DNA of 64,000 nt from Verticillium longisporum (lineage: Eukaryota; Ascomycota; Sordariomycetes; Glomerellales; Plectosphaerellaceae): assembly GCA_019188255.1 (NCBI GenBank), contig JAETXT010000004.1:2294001-2358000 (forward strand). Reading direction: 5' to 3'. The notes beneath the pieces are model-generated. The model had not been told where the DNA came from. It did not search any database and was given only the letters and a program-made list of their open reading frames with translations. Positions 36,280 to 49,254 of the stretch are shown here, one piece after another. A program made the position numbers and the translations under genes. Each line of letters begins with the position of its first letter. Position 1 is the first letter of the stretch.

Positions 36280-37966
36280 CCACAAGGCACTACTACTCGA
36301 CCAGCCTTGACACAAGTTGACATGGCCACAAAGCATGGTACCAGAGTGGGGCGTGCCCTAGGCTCGGCCTCATTTCGACACGGCCTAGGATTGCTAGCAG
36401 GCCCACCCCTTCCTTTCTTTTTCTGAAGGCGTGAGTCGCAAATCATCGATCAAGTACCGGCACCGCGAACCCGACCTGTCGCGGCCTGAGCTCGCCGATA
36501 CATGTAAATGAGGCGCCTGGAGTGCGGCAGGGCATTTGAATGGGGTTGGTTTTGGGGGGCTTTCGGGGTTATAGAAGGGGGAGAGGGTGTCTGAGAAGGG
36601 GGGAGCGCGCGGAGGAGGCGCTGAGACAGCCTGCTGAGCATGCCACCCAGACTGCCAGGCCACCAGCGCTTTTTCTTCTCCAGGGGCGTCCGGGTAGACA
36701 GCAGCCGACGTTCAACTCCAGCTTCCAGTGAAGCCGGTGGCATCCAGTACATGTACAGCCAGCGTCGGGTCCAGCCTTGGGTCGGCGGAGATGCAGTAGG
36801 TAAGGTAGCAAGCAAAGACAAAACAAGAGGCTTTTCAGTAGTGCAGCCAGGCAATGACTTGAAGCTGGCGGTCTCTTTTGCTTCCCTTGCCTCGAGGTAG
36901 CAGCCGGGGGGGGCAGTGACACAGATCGAGCAAAGTCGCACGATTTAAGTTGCAGCCCTCAAAGTCACAGTTGCACCGTCACGTCGTTCAGCCAATGCGG
37001 AAGGGATGGTGATCCGCCTGGTCGAAAACGTGGTAGGAGCGCTTACATGTACATGCACGGAAAATGTTCAGCATGTTGAAGCGAAGAGGAGACATGGGAA
37101 CCGCTGCCGGACGAATGGTCGAATGGGTCCTGTACTTGGGCTTGTTTGGAAGGTCGCATCTGCGGCTGTGCTATTATGTTAGGTAAGGTACATGACTGGG
37201 TGCCCTGTTCAGTGTAAAGGTCCGTGGGCTCTGGGTACCTTGTTCGTTAATTGGGCATGTGCTGTACATGTACATGGTAAGTGCATACATGGTACCATGT
37301 AGGCACTGTAGAGCCACGCTCCTCCATCGAGACGAGGCGCCGCTTGTCGGATCGGAGAGAATGAGGAGAAGGGATGATGGTGCGATCGGCTGCCAAAACT
37401 CTGTAATGTGCAGGCGTCAGCTTTCCAAAGGGTAGGTAGGTACCCATGCCGTCCGTTGTGTCGAGGCGCGTCGGTGGTGTGCAAATAAGGTGTGCGGGTG
37501 GGAGACCCCCTTATTTTTCTTCGCCCGGCCACCTTCCACTGAAAACTGGCCATTGCCATGTGGGCGCGAGGGGGTGAAAGAAAACGACGTGCGATCCAGC
37601 CAGTTCCTGCTGCAATGCGCGATCTCCCGAGGGCCACGTGAGAGTTCCAAGGACCAGATGGGACCCAGCTACCTTCGTACCTACGTACCGTGCTTCCTCA
37701 GCGCCGACCTCAGCACGTCCCGGACGAGAATACGTACCGAAGCACAGAGCCCCTGCTTGCCTTGGGCATCTAAGGTACCTGCCCAGGCGCCGTACATGGT
37801 ACCCTCCCCATCCAGACAAGAGCAGCTTGTACTTGGTAGATGGCCCCCGTGTCGTACCGGGCAGGGACCATGCAGCAATCCAGTACGTGGCCTTGGCCTT
37901 GCCCCGCTCACCCCAGCGCTTTCCGTTTCGATTGGATTGGCGGCAGAGCATAAGGGAAGGAAGGGC

Positions 37967-37983
37967 GGGGGGGGGGGGGGGGG
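37967..37983. repeat. Homopolymer run of 17 G
   Basis: A second long G run, preceded by AAGGGC and followed by TGATGTTG, is also noncoding. Its length is subject to the same uncertainty. Confidence 0.85.
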
Positions 37984-40900
37984 TGATGTTGTTTGATGTC
38001 TTCTTTCCCATCCTTTCGGTGCCTTGCAGATCTCGCCAGCTCGCCCAGATGTCATCCTCCACAACCACGTTCCTCGACCCAGTCTCGTCCTCCCGTTCTC
38101 TCAGATCCATTCCCCCTATTGATGTGCGATGAACGATGTGCACGTACGCCGGCACCTCATGTGCACGTACGCTGACACCTCCCAGCGCACCTGCGCACAG
38201 TCACAAGCTCGTGGCTCTTTGGACTTCCTCGGCACCCCCGCTGCTGGGGAGTCGTTACCTCCCCTCCATCCCCATGGGCTATTGGGGGCTCCCACGATCA
38301 GTGGGCAGGGGCTGTTCCGGTTCCCGCTTTCGCATCCGGATTGTTTGTTTGATCAGCTTCCAGGATTGTGATGTTTGAGGGCGGCGGCAGGGCGAACACC
38401 AGCAGCTCCGCTCGAAAGCAAATCTCTGCTCTAAACGGAATTGCCAGGCAGTCAACTATCGAATCGACACCCTCCAAGAGTTCGCAAAAGAATCCATTCC
38501 AAGAGGATCAAGAGGAGACGGACGGCACAGAACCCACCGTCTCTCCGACAAATCTCGGAAACCCGCCTAAGACTAATCCGAATCCGCTTCATTACATAAC
38601 CGCACCCTGTTTCGCTCTATCTGGTACTACGGAAACAAAACAAGACGGCGGGAATCGCCACGTCTGGCCTGACTCGTTTCCCGAATGTCATTCAGGGACT
38701 CAGCACCGAGGCAGCGCCGATGGGGAACACAGCGGAACTAGTGCCGAAGCCAGTGCTGACGCGCTGGCCTTGGCTCTAGGCACTGACCACCGTGGAATGG
38801 TGCCCTGAGGTACTGGGCACCGTGGGCACCTCGCACTACAGGCCGCGCCTACGGCAGTCAGTGAGACATGTGAACGGATCATCTCCTGGGGGCATCTCCA
38901 CGTCATGAGTGGCAAGCAAGACCCCCGAACACCGGCTTCCAGGCACTGACCCTCGACAACCCGACATCCCCGACGCCTCAGCCTCTCAACGCAAGCACGC
39001 CTTGGTCTTTTTTTGGTGCCAGAGGGGACCACAAGCCGCCTGCTCGGATGCTCCTTCACAGCTGTCGCTGTCCGCTGTCAGCTGCTGTGCACCCGCACTC
39101 TGCCTGAGCTCAGGCACCTCCAGTCCCCGCCTCCTCCCAATAAGAAACGAAGAGAGCCCCCAGAAAGCACCGTCCAGGCGGGTGGGCTTCCCAAAGACAC
39201 AACCTGGTCTCATCAACAACGGCAGCGTTCAATTTCCCCGTGCTACAGCGTCCGTGGACGGTCTCTCTCTTACCATGCAGAACACATGGCCCGAACACCG
39301 TGAGCCTGGCTCGCTCATACCAAAGCCACCTTAACATGACGACTTGGAGAGATGGATCATCACCAGCACCCATGTAGGTAGCCCGCCACCAGGCATGCTG
39401 TTATCGGACAGATCTGGCGCCAGCCATCTTCGTCAGCTGTGAGGGGCGAGGAGGCGGGCGGCTCTCGTCCACGTGGCGCACAACCAGGCAAGAGATGAGC
39501 AGTGTAGGTTACCTACCAATGCTGAAGGGATGCATATCTGCCCTAAAGTTATTTGGTCGAACTGGCATCCGTACATGCATGACCTGGGCCTAGCTGCTTC
39601 TGGATGCGGGCTGCTACAAACACTACTGCTGCATGCTCTATCACTAGTAGGCATTCAGCGACCTGTCAGGATTGTGTACTGTACAAGCGCTCAAGTACGA
39701 GTACGTGGCCAACCCGTGTCCGGTTCCCCGCTCTGGTCGCGCACCCTTAATCGCATATGGATATGATCGCCGCGACGGGCATGGAAGTCAAATGGAGGCA
39801 ATGTCTCGAAGAAGCCATGTCGACTTGGCACACACAAGTAAAAGCATCGCATGGTTGCTGACCGTCAAAAGTCGGACATTCAGAGTTCGCCCCTACATAT
39901 TTGCTGATCTGGGAACAGCAAACAATCTGCCTGTCCTCAACCGCCACCCGCCTGCCTGCGATGATGTCGACTGATCAAGTCGTTGATGAATTGCACGGTT
40001 ACAGGCCGCTGACAGTGTACAAGATCGGACCGCTACTTTGTATTGACTCAGCGCTATCAGCAAGCACCATGCTTCATCAATCGCCACTCTCCCCAGATTT
40101 TTGGGAAGGGGACGCGGAAATCGTCCGATAGAAGGCCCTGTCCACCGTATTGCGCGATGAAGGGTCAAGCTGAACAGCCTGCGGATCATCATTTGCCATA
40201 CCGACCACAGCTATCCACCCACGCGGTTTGTTGGTTCCTGTCAATTGTTACTTTTATATCCGAGCGCCTTGACACCCACACCTCAACTGATGTCCGCTTT
40301 TTGATTACCTTGGCCCATGTACTGATCTGTTCCGCATCCATTCACTCGGGCATAGGCTATTGATCACGAAAAGAAGAAGCGGACGACATTGCTAGCCGTA
40401 TCGGACGACGAGTGAGCTAGGTGTCACCGCAATATGCCAGTAGTCGTTCCGCTATGGCCAGGTGAGAGGAGCATGCCTTGGGTTGTAGCCAACAAAGAGA
40501 AAATCTGTCTCGAGGCGCTGTCTGGAGGCATTGTTAGGCGACACGGCCAAGTTTCGCTGAGTCCTGCCATGTCGAGGGGCGTTGTGACAGCCTCGATATT
40601 TCGCCGATACAAAGCCGCCGTCATCAAACCCAAGATATGTTGATAGTAGCGTGTCTGACTTGGATGTGAATGTCGCCTACCCCCACGACACGCGTGTACT
40701 GTTTCGACCCATAGAGACCGATCGACCCAAGACATCGTGACACTGGTTCTGCACGATCGACTTCATGACGATTTTCTCCTGTCCATCCGAGACAGACAAG
40801 CAGCTGTCCCCCAGTAAAAACATGCGGCAATCATTCCTCTGACTGAAAACGGCCCCCAACGCTTCGGCACGCCTCTGTCGCCTTCGTTGAAACGCAGATC

Positions 40901-43900
40901 GGGGCGCGTATCTGCAGTCAAGGTAAGCAGCCATGACTCCGACGCACCTTGCCGCGAACACGGATTACTCAACCAGCAGTTCCGCCCCCTCCAAGGGGAA
41001 GCATTGTACAGCGCGCAGATGGCCCGGTAACTCTCATATTCTCACGACGGTGTCGGCCTGCAGACAATTTGGAGCTCAAGCGTTCCCAGAGGGTCGACAC
41101 GATGCTGAATCGCAGCAATTGGAGATAAGCGCAAGCATTCGGGTGTGACGCTCATACACATCCCGAGGCAGAGCGCACCATGTTCCTGGCTGTGGTATAG
41201 TGGTCACACGATGTAAGGCAAGTCTCCAAACGCTCGGCGGCATTCCTCGGATGAGCGCGCCGCGACCTGGATCACTGCCATGGCCCTCGAGCTCCAGATT
41301 GCATTCCATTCACATCGATCATCCGTTACCTGTTCATCCGACTCGGCCTATACCCGTCGATTTGTACCCATCACTCGACCCAGTGTCATGGCTTTGGCAA
41401 TCATGCCGAGGACCGCATGTCATTTCTGGCCGATCACCTCCGCCTCACTGTCAGGATCACGCCAGTTTCAGTCCCAACATGACTAGGCTAGCAATCCAGA
41501 GGATACAAGAGCTGAAACTCACACAGTTGCCCATTCGTGGCACAAGGAAAAGAACACTGCTACGAACGTATCGGTACCCCATGTGTCCTCGGCATGGCTC
41601 CTGTCTCTCCATGTCGGACGTAAACATAGGGCCGCAACTAGAGCCTGTCGCAAAAGCAAGAAACTAGGCATACCACACGCGCTCCACGCCCCTAGTGCCT
41701 GACAGTCAGGAGCGGTCGCGACGATCAGACCTCTGGTCTACCGACATCAGGCGTTGCTCTTCTGTAGTGTAATTGCTTTTACACACTGACACGCCATAAG
41801 GCCCACCCTGTTTCCGTGAACCAGGCTTGCAACAAGAGACACTTGGGGGGCGGAGGAAGCCGCGGAAAGCCTGTCACAGGGTAAGTTCCGACTATGCAGA
41901 TCCTTACAGCGGCACTTGCAGTACGTACAATGACAACAGCAATATGCTATCAGCCAACTGGGCCGGGATAGCCCGTGAATAGGCAACAAGAATCGCGGCG
42001 CCGGCGTGCATGTCTACTCCGTGGTGGTAGTTCGGCCCCTATTGCAGTGGACCTTTGATGGATTAGATGGTGGTGGTCTTGCTCTCACAGAGAAAACAGT
42101 CCTGAACTCCCTTGCATCATGAGCGATCACAATTACGACCACAACCACAGTGTGCCCATTACGGATGACACCGGGGACGGACGGGAACCCAACATCGGTG
42201 CTGTCGGCGCTGTCATACCAACAGTCGGGCGATAGCAGGCGGGAGCCTTTGTGTTACCGCCGAGCCATCTCATCTGCGTCCAGCCAGATACCATGGTGAA
42301 CCCCACGGCTCGTTTTTTGATCGGCGACTACCTGAGACGAGCGTATCCCAGATGCAGCCATGACGACCTCGACCATCACATCCTCGTCCAACCACGATGA
42401 AGAGCAGGCGTAGCGAGTTCTGTGTTGAGGCGTGGGGACACAGGCGCCAAGAACGAGCTGCCGATAGTGTGATGCACGAGGTGCAGTGGTAGCGGATTGC
42501 AGTGTTGATGTGCCTATCTTTGGACGATGGTATCCTTCGATCGTGACAGCGCAGGACCTGAGGAAAAGCAAAAGTGCCCTGACCTGACGAAGGCCCAGGC
42601 GGCGATGCACTGCATGACGTGACGACGCCGTGACGAGAACAAAACCCTCGCCGTCGCGTTTCTTTTCTTTCGCCGGGAACCTCGCGTGCAGGCACTCCGT
42701 ACTTGCTTCACGCGACCTGGAGTTTGACTGCATCTGGCCCAGCTGCATCTCGTGCCCGAATCCATTCTCACGCTGCTGCAGCAGGACTGTGCTGGGTGTA
42801 TCGCAACGTGCCAGGTGAGTTGACCGTTTTCCCGAGACGAACGGGTGCTTGGGTCCTTTGCTTAGGGGCGCGCCGGCGGCCTGGAGCTCGGGTGGAGTTT
42901 GATTGCTTCTTCGCATTCAACTTTGTATTGGCATACTCACACTGCACGTTGGGAATCGGTACTCGGTTGCGCACGCCTTGCCGCTGAACCGAGAGTCACA
43001 CATGGGGACCGGGGGGCTGCAGCACCCAAGGTTACCTCGAGGAGTGGCACAGCATGTTGCCAGCCAAGCGTTCGGGATGTTGCTAGCCAAGTGTTTGGGC
43101 TCAATGTTGGATCTTGAAGGGGGGACAGGGCTGGCTGGCTGATGATGGCTGAATGCCGAGTTGTCTGCTAACTTCTGGTGGCTGCTCACGGACGATAAAT
43201 CGAATACTAGCTTCCGGATGGACAGCAACCCGAAATGGCCACATGAGCCTTTCCTCTGTGCTACCTTTTTGCCTGAGAGGCAGCATATTGGTTGGTGACG
43301 GCACCGAGTACGCCGATGGAGAGTTTGCTTCATGTGGCGTGTTCTTGGAGGCGCCGAGGAAGAGGACGGATGGCGTCAAGATGCTCAATGCCAGGAAGCG
43401 GTTTAGAAATCGTGGTACGACATGCTCAAGTCAGCCCATCGAGTTGCGTTACTACACAGAGTTCAAGTGGACAGGACGGCCAAAAGCAACCCCAAGCTGG
43501 GTTCGGTTGGTGGGTGCTCGACGTTCGTTGGTCTCCTGGTTCGAACAGCAAGTCGGCTCCCCAGCGCCGTGGCTCCCACGGCCTTTATCCCTTTATCATC
43601 AGACTTGCCGCCATCAGTAGCAGCGGCGGGGATCCGGCACCGTCTGCGAATGATTGGCCTGGCCGCAGATGAGGGAGGCCCTGGATAGCCGATCTTCGGT
43701 CTCGACGGGGCATAGGCGGCGGACTTTCCGGCCTTCATGTTGCGGAGTTTCAGCCAAAGACGGTTATTTTGCGGACTTGTGTCGGCGGACTTTGGGCCCA
43801 CCAATGCCGGTGCATCGAACGCTTCTGCGTCTTACCAATTGCTCGCTCAATCGACCCCGACCGCCCGGATGAAGGGCTTCTTTCACCTGACGCACTGCCT

Positions 43901-43984
43901 CAGCATCGAAGTCCATTTCACTGACCTTGCCGTCATATCCCAATCACTTGACTGCATAGCAGATTGCATAGCAGATCGGAAACA

Positions 43985-45679
43985 ATGAGTGAGGCCACCA
44001 CTACACCTCCACAGTCGCTGAGGCTGCGTGCCACAGACGACGCAACAGACAAGTCCCGCCAGAAAAGCTGCCACGCCTGCGTCCGCAGCAAACGCCGCTG
44101 CGACAAGCGGACTCCGCGCTGCACACGATGCGCCGAGAAGGGGTTCTCCTGTCTCTACGTCAACCTTCCGCCTGCAGCAAGCGCTCGTCAGCGCGCGGCG
44201 GCCCAACTGTCCGATGCTGCCATGCCGCCTGGCCTTGACAGCTCACCGACGGAGACGGAGACGGAGCTCGATGCCATGGGGATACAGTCCGATCATGACT
44301 ACGACCTTGATCCCATGCCAGACTGCGCACCCGGCCCACAGGCCAATATGGACACATTACTTGACGATGTCAACATGCTGAGCGATGCTCCGCTATCTTT
44401 CGACTTGCCAAGTTTTGATTTCAACAACCTGATGAATTACATGACTGTCGATCAAGAAGGCGGCAGGATGCAACTATGGCACACGCAAGACGCTCCCAAG
44501 GCAACGACAGTCCGCCTCGCGACACCGCCGCCTTTGGACCGAACTCCTTACCATTCCGTCAGTATAGAAGGTGGCAAGCCACAATCCTGTGTATGTTCTC
44601 CGCTGTACCCCTACACTTAGGTGAATCACACGTTCGCTCATGGTTTTCAGTCAAATCTAAGTCCCTGGACCATACACGAGCCAGGTTCTCGCGTCGGCTT
44701 CGTGATTTCTAGTTTCAAAGATTTCCCCATCCTGCTCGCCCGCGAGCGCGAAACACCCTTCGTCCACCGCCACCTCTACCGCGCCCAAACCCCGCGCGCC
44801 ATGCTGACCGCATACTCGGTCGCGACCGCATACGCTAACCGCACCGACGCCAACAAGGCCTGGGCCTTCCGCCTGCTGTGTGAGGCTGCTGACGAGCTGG
44901 TCGGGCGGCCGGGTCGGAGCCAGCCGAAGGACGAGGGAGCGCCGCAGGTGCCACAGCTGGAAATGACAGTGCCGGCCCAGTTTCTCACGCCAATGGATAA
45001 GTTGGCACGCACTCAAGCGCTTCTCATCTACCAGCAGATCCGCATGTTCGATGGCGATATTAGCCTACGCGCGCAGGCGGAGCACGACATGGGCGTGCTC
45101 GAGGACTGGCTCGGTGACCTCGAAAGGTACCGCGACAACCTCGCTGAGCAGTGGCTGCTCGAGGAGAGCACGCTCCGCGAGAGGCCGCCACGGTCTTGGG
45201 AACGGTGGATCTTTGCCGAGTGCGTGCGGCGGACTATCATGCTCGGCGCCGCGTTCATGGCCATTGTGAGCATGCTGAAGACGATAGGCACGGGCGAGCC
45301 GCCCGACCCGAGCCAGTTCGCGGCCGTGCACCGGTGGACGTCGTCCAAGTTTCTGTGGGAGGCCGACTCGCCCCTTAGCTTTATGACGGCGTGGCGCGAG
45401 AGGCGGCAGTACATTGTGCAGAACTTCTTCGTCGAGGAGCTGCCCAAGACGATGAAGGCTGCCGAGTTGGATAGCATGACCAGGCTTCTACTGACGTCGT
45501 GAGTCTCCATCCGCCCTGCCCTGTGTTGCCCCATTCTTTGGGCGAGATGAGGTTGGTTTTTGGAGTTGAAGTTTCTTGTGTACTAACTAATCTACAGGTT
45601 TATCGGCGTCGACGAGATGGAGCAGTGGATCAGCACCGGCGGTGTCTTCACCGAGAACATAGATCGCACAAGAATGTGA
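43985..45679 (+). CDS. Zn(II)2Cys6 fungal transcription factor
   Basis: Three exons: 43985-44590, 44651-45498 and 45598-45679, total 511 residues. The DNA-binding domain begins near residue 28: six cysteines spaced C-X2-C-X6-C-X6-C-X2-C-X6-C, with the basic VRSKRR between the second and third. An acidic linker (about residues 85-150, with TETETELDA and DYDLDPMPD) may be an activation segment. The C-terminal part (FVHRHLYRAQTPRAMLTAYS, then WERWIFAECVRRTIML) is helical and typical of the uncharacterised middle region in this family. The first intron was placed at 44591-44650 (GTATGT...TTTTCAG, 60 bp); a nearer AG would give an implausible 30 bp intron. The target pathway is unknown, and no biosynthetic genes lie next to it. 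Confidence 0.92.
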
Positions 45680-47066
45680 GGCCGCGGGGCCAATGGTCCG
45701 GCGAGCGGATGTATTGATGGATGGACGAACAAACGAGGTCCAAACGACAAGGGTTGTCTACAGGTACATGTCTTGGAAGCGGGTGTTGGCTGGTCTCGTC
45801 TCGTTTTTTGGCTATTGTTTTTCTTGTTTTTAGGTTTCGGGGACTGCGGTTCACACGTATCATGTCGTGTGTATTTGATGATTGATGCCTGACGTTCACT
45901 CTTCTCCCTTCTTTGCTGCCCCTGTCTGCCTGCCCTCCTGCTTGTCTGTCATCTGCTGCCTTGCGTGATCGGGGGTTCCTCAAGAACCACGGGCATTTCG
46001 ACTGCGAGACATGTTGATCTTCGGTTGGTCGGCAGGGTGTCTCTCGGGGACGGCTCGCGGAAGATGTTCCCTGAAACACACAAGTCGCGGATCCCGACGA
46101 AAAAGATCGGGCAGGCAGAGTGTTCCGGTAGTTGAGAGGCGTGAATGTGTGTGTGTGAGAGAGACAGAAACACACATTGATGGAGGTACCACACACACAC
46201 AGTCTGTCTCTCTCTCCTTCTCTCTCGCGCGCGGGGTTTTGTTGGTTCACCGCCAGACCAACAACTGACCGCCGACGCGGGACGTTTCTCACATGTACAT
46301 GAGATCAGTTCGACGATGATTCTGCTTCTCCCACACCCCTTCGGCGATGCCGCATTCGTGTGGTGCGCCTGGAACCACCCGTGCCATGTGCCGTGGTACT
46401 TTGCCGTTACTCCCTTGCCTTGCCTCGCCTTGTCTTGCCTCATTCTTCTCGGTGTTGGGGGAACAGATTGTTGGGGGCTTCGGTTGATTCCGCCTTCTTC
46501 CTCCGTGGCGAGATCTGCTGGTTGCGTTTTGCTGTCCTTGGGGTACTGGTCACTCCAGGCAAAAAGTCACCAGAAGGTCGAGGATGTCAAGGTATCTTCT
46601 GGGTTGGAAGTGCAGTCCAGGCGTGGATGAAAACAAGACGTGCTGCTGGGGGATGTAAAAGGAAGCGGTAAGAGTTCTTATTCGAGTACATCCGAGACGA
46701 TTCTCTTGAGCCTGTCATCGCTCAATACTTCGGCTTGTCGCGTTCAACAGGAACATCGGACATCTGAGGGGCACGTCAACAGCCCAAGGCTGGACAATAT
46801 ACATAGTATTTGTATCACCGCGGAGGCAGATTCTTGGTCGTAATGTCATTGATTGATCATAACCACCCTCTGCTGCATGACGAGAGATACATGCTCAGCT
46901 ATTCCATTCACCAAGAGCAAGAGAAAACCAACAGGCTAGCCAAGCCGGCTGAGCCCAAACCCAGGGTATCGTCGCAGAGATGGCCGGCCACCGACCCTCT
47001 TCCTCCTCTCACGCCTGTCGGACCAGGCCACGGCGATTTCTTTTGTTCACCCGCCGAGCCTTTAGA
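45680..47066. other. Intergenic region with microsatellites
   Basis: About 1.4 kb between convergent genes. A GT/GA-rich tract (near 46141-46165), an AC run (near 46190-46200) and a CT tract (46205-46228) form a compound microsatellite. No gene is supportable. Confidence 0.55.
46141..46230. repeat. Compound dinucleotide microsatellite
   Basis: Short runs of GT, GA, AC and CT follow one another within about 90 bp, all noncoding. Confidence 0.75.
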
Positions 47067-49254
47067 TCACTTGACTGAGATGAAGCCCAGTCCTTCTCTC
47101 GCCCGCCTAACCGCCTTCTTGAGCGCTTGATCCTCTGCATCTGTCCACTTGACGCTCAACTGATCCCACTTCTTACCCGGGGTGTTGTATTCTTTGCGCC
47201 ACTGTGCATGTACCGCCTGCATGCGCGCCATCTCGCGCGGATCGCCAGAGCCTGAATAAATCATGAAGGCCGTGCACTTGGGCAGAGCCGCGTGGATGCG
47301 CCCCAGCCTCTCCGTCAGGCGCGCAAGGCACCGCTCGAGGGGCGGCCTCCCATCGCCTGGCGCGGCTTCGGGCTCGACGTCGGGCGGCCCAGTGCCGCCA
47401 TTCTCGCCGCGGTTGCGATTCCACCACCCCTGGTGCGCCTCGAGCTCGCGCATTCGTGCCCAGACAAAGTCGACGCCGCCGCCACGAATCCCGGCACGGT
47501 CGGGGGCGCCCTGGGCGGCACGGATGTCGCCCTCAGTGTCCTCCTCGTCGGAACGGCAGCCGAGCTGGTGAGTAGCGCCGGGGCCGGGGCCCTTGGGCGG
47601 ATCGCCGCAGTCAACGGCGGCGCTTGTCTTGCCGCTGACGACACCACCCTGTGCTGCATCACCGCCCTGTGCCTTGTAGGATGTACCTGCCCGTGCGAGA
47701 CGGCGGAAGAGATTCTCGCCTTGCGCATCGGAGCTGCCCCAGAGCTTGCCCTTTTCACACTTTTGGCGAGTCAGGTCGAGACAGGCGCGAGCATCCTCCA
47801 CAGGGTTGTGGCCGTTGGCTCCGCCGCGCTGGATCTCGCGGTTGAGGTACTTCTGTGTGAGCCACTTCAAGGAAGACTTGAGAGGCGGGCCGCGAGGGTG
47901 GGGGAAGATGAGGGACGTGTCGACGATGAATGGGTGAGAGAGGTGGAGAGCCTTGAGGTCAGACTCGAGTGAGTGTCCGATGAGAATGGTGCGCGGTGTA
48001 ATGAGGTCGAGGAGCTTGTTCTGAATGTCGCGCAGTGTCGTGGTGACTGGCGCAAGCATGGCTTCGGTGATGCCAGAGAACTGGGTGACGTAGTTGGTAA
48101 TGGGTTTGTCGGGCTTGACGAGCTCGTCCATAACGACCTCGCCGGACCAGGAGATGACGCTGATCCTGGTGAGGGAGTACTCGCTCTCGCCCGTCATGCA
48201 CATCTCGCAGTCCAGAGCCAAGCATTCTCGGCCGGCTGTGACGCTGCCCTGTTCGACCTCTGCCTCGGGCACGTCAGCATCTTCGAGCTTGTCGACTCTC
48301 GTGACGACCCATCCGTCGGGTGCCTTGAACGCGGCGCGTCTGGCCTCATCGTCGATCAGGGCCGGATGAATAAGATGGCCGTTGGCCTCGAGCTCATCAA
48401 CCGAGGCCAAGAATTCGGTGATGCGCGTTCGTTCGTTCTTCCAGCCGTTGGGCTCCTTGGCGGGCTTGACGCCCTTGTCCTTGGTCTTGGCGAGGGGCGC
48501 CGTCAGGAAGGTGCCCATGGGAGAGTGCAGCTTCATATGCTTATCGTCGCCGGGCGCCCTCACAGGCCACAGGTGGGGGAACATGTCGAGCCACGGCTGC
48601 AGGACGGGGGAGGTAGTCGGACTTGAGCAGGCGGGGGTAAAAGTCGTCGGGTGTCGTGATTGTCCGCTCCTCGTCCTTGGTGGAAGCCGAGTTGTATGTG
48701 CCAAAGTCCACCTTGCCGGTGAACATGGCTTCTTCGAGGCCGGGTATCATGAGGACGACAACCTTGCGGAACTGGGGTCGGTGTTGGACGGCAATCCATG
48801 TTGGCGCAGGGCCGTCGGCGAAGATGTAGAGGCAGAGGTCGCGTAGCTGGGAGACGTTGATCTTAGAAAACAGCTTGGCCGACGAGGCGAAAGCGATCGA
48901 AGGGTAGGAAGAAGAGCCTTCCTTGGGCACCTTCTTCAGTTTCTTGTTGGACCTTTCCACCTTTTGCCATCCACCGCCGTCTTGGTCCCCATCGTTGTCG
49001 TCGTGGGGCGCGGCGCGTTTGAGGCTGGCACCACTACTCGCGCTCTGATCAGAGCCAGAGCTCTCGCGGGCCAAAGTGGTCCCTTGCAACTTGCTGCTGG
49101 CTTCAGCCTCAGCCTCGGCGGCGGCGGCTGCTGCTTGGAGCTGGGCGATGCTGTCCGCGATACCGCCAGGGCTCAGAGCTGCTGTCGCAGCTTGAGCGGC
49201 AGCTTGTGCCTCGAGCTGGAGACGCTCAGCCTTTTGCTTTCTGTTCTTGCCCAT
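47067..49254 (-). CDS. REX1: REX1-type RNA 3'-5' exonuclease (apparent frameshift near 48608)
   Basis: About 729 codons. The start MGKNRKQKAERLQLEAQAAA at 49254 begins a basic and Ala-rich N-terminus. The middle (LRDLCLYIFADGPAPTWIAV, then PGLEEAMFTGKVDFG) is conserved in Rex1/REXO1. The DEDDh exonuclease domain follows: LALDCEMC with the first Asp and Glu, ILIGHSLESDLKAL with the second Asp, and HNPVEDARACLDL with His and the last Asp. Rex1 trims 5S rRNA, 25S rRNA and tRNA precursors in the nucleus. The two halves are out of phase at a run of five C on the coding strand (+ 48606-48610), between KSDYLP and LQPWLDMFPHLWPV, with no possible intron. One C fewer or two more restores the frame. 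Catalytic residues are complete on the downstream side. A C-terminal extension is Gly/Pro-rich. Confidence 0.87.

Larger units (their letters stand above)
34558..43984. other. 9.4 kb region without a supportable gene; probable long upstream/regulatory region
   Basis: Many open frames occur on both strands, but none has recognisable domains, consistent codon character or a plausible intron set. The longest are a minus-strand frame of about 220 residues near 42254-42916 and one of about 214 near 37511-38155, both rich in Arg, Ser, Pro and His like random GC-rich translation. The stretch contains five TACATGTA palindromes (35.7-37.3 kb), many ACCTACC/GGTAGGT motifs, and long G-runs near 36.25 and 37.97 kb. 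It separates the bHLH gene (left, transcribed leftward) from the Zn2Cys6 gene (right, transcribed rightward), so both promoters lie inside it. It may also hold noncoding RNAs, which cannot be judged from sequence. Confidence 0.55.

Noticed and set aside
38368..38808. Plus-strand open frame of about 146 residues in the gene-free interval
   Set aside because: Ser/Thr/Pro-rich with no conserved motif, no secretion signal and no promoter-like context; not distinguishable from chance.
41185..41260. tRNA A-box-like TGGTATAGTGGTCA
   Set aside because: No B box or closing acceptor stem within a tRNA length downstream; a chance match or a very short relic.
42254..42916. Minus-strand open frame of about 220 residues
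   Set aside because: Irregular composition rich in Arg, Ser and His, no domain, no introns or neighbours supporting it; long frames arise by chance in GC-rich DNA.
35640..43900. Transposon or RIP-degraded repeat in the gene-free interval
   Set aside because: I saw no terminal repeats, no reverse transcriptase or transposase fragments, and no strong AT or TpA enrichment, so this is not supported by eye.
43964..45679. Zn2Cys6 gene as a member of a secondary-metabolite cluster
   Set aside because: No polyketide synthase, peptide synthetase, terpene cyclase or tailoring genes lie nearby; neighbours are housekeeping genes.
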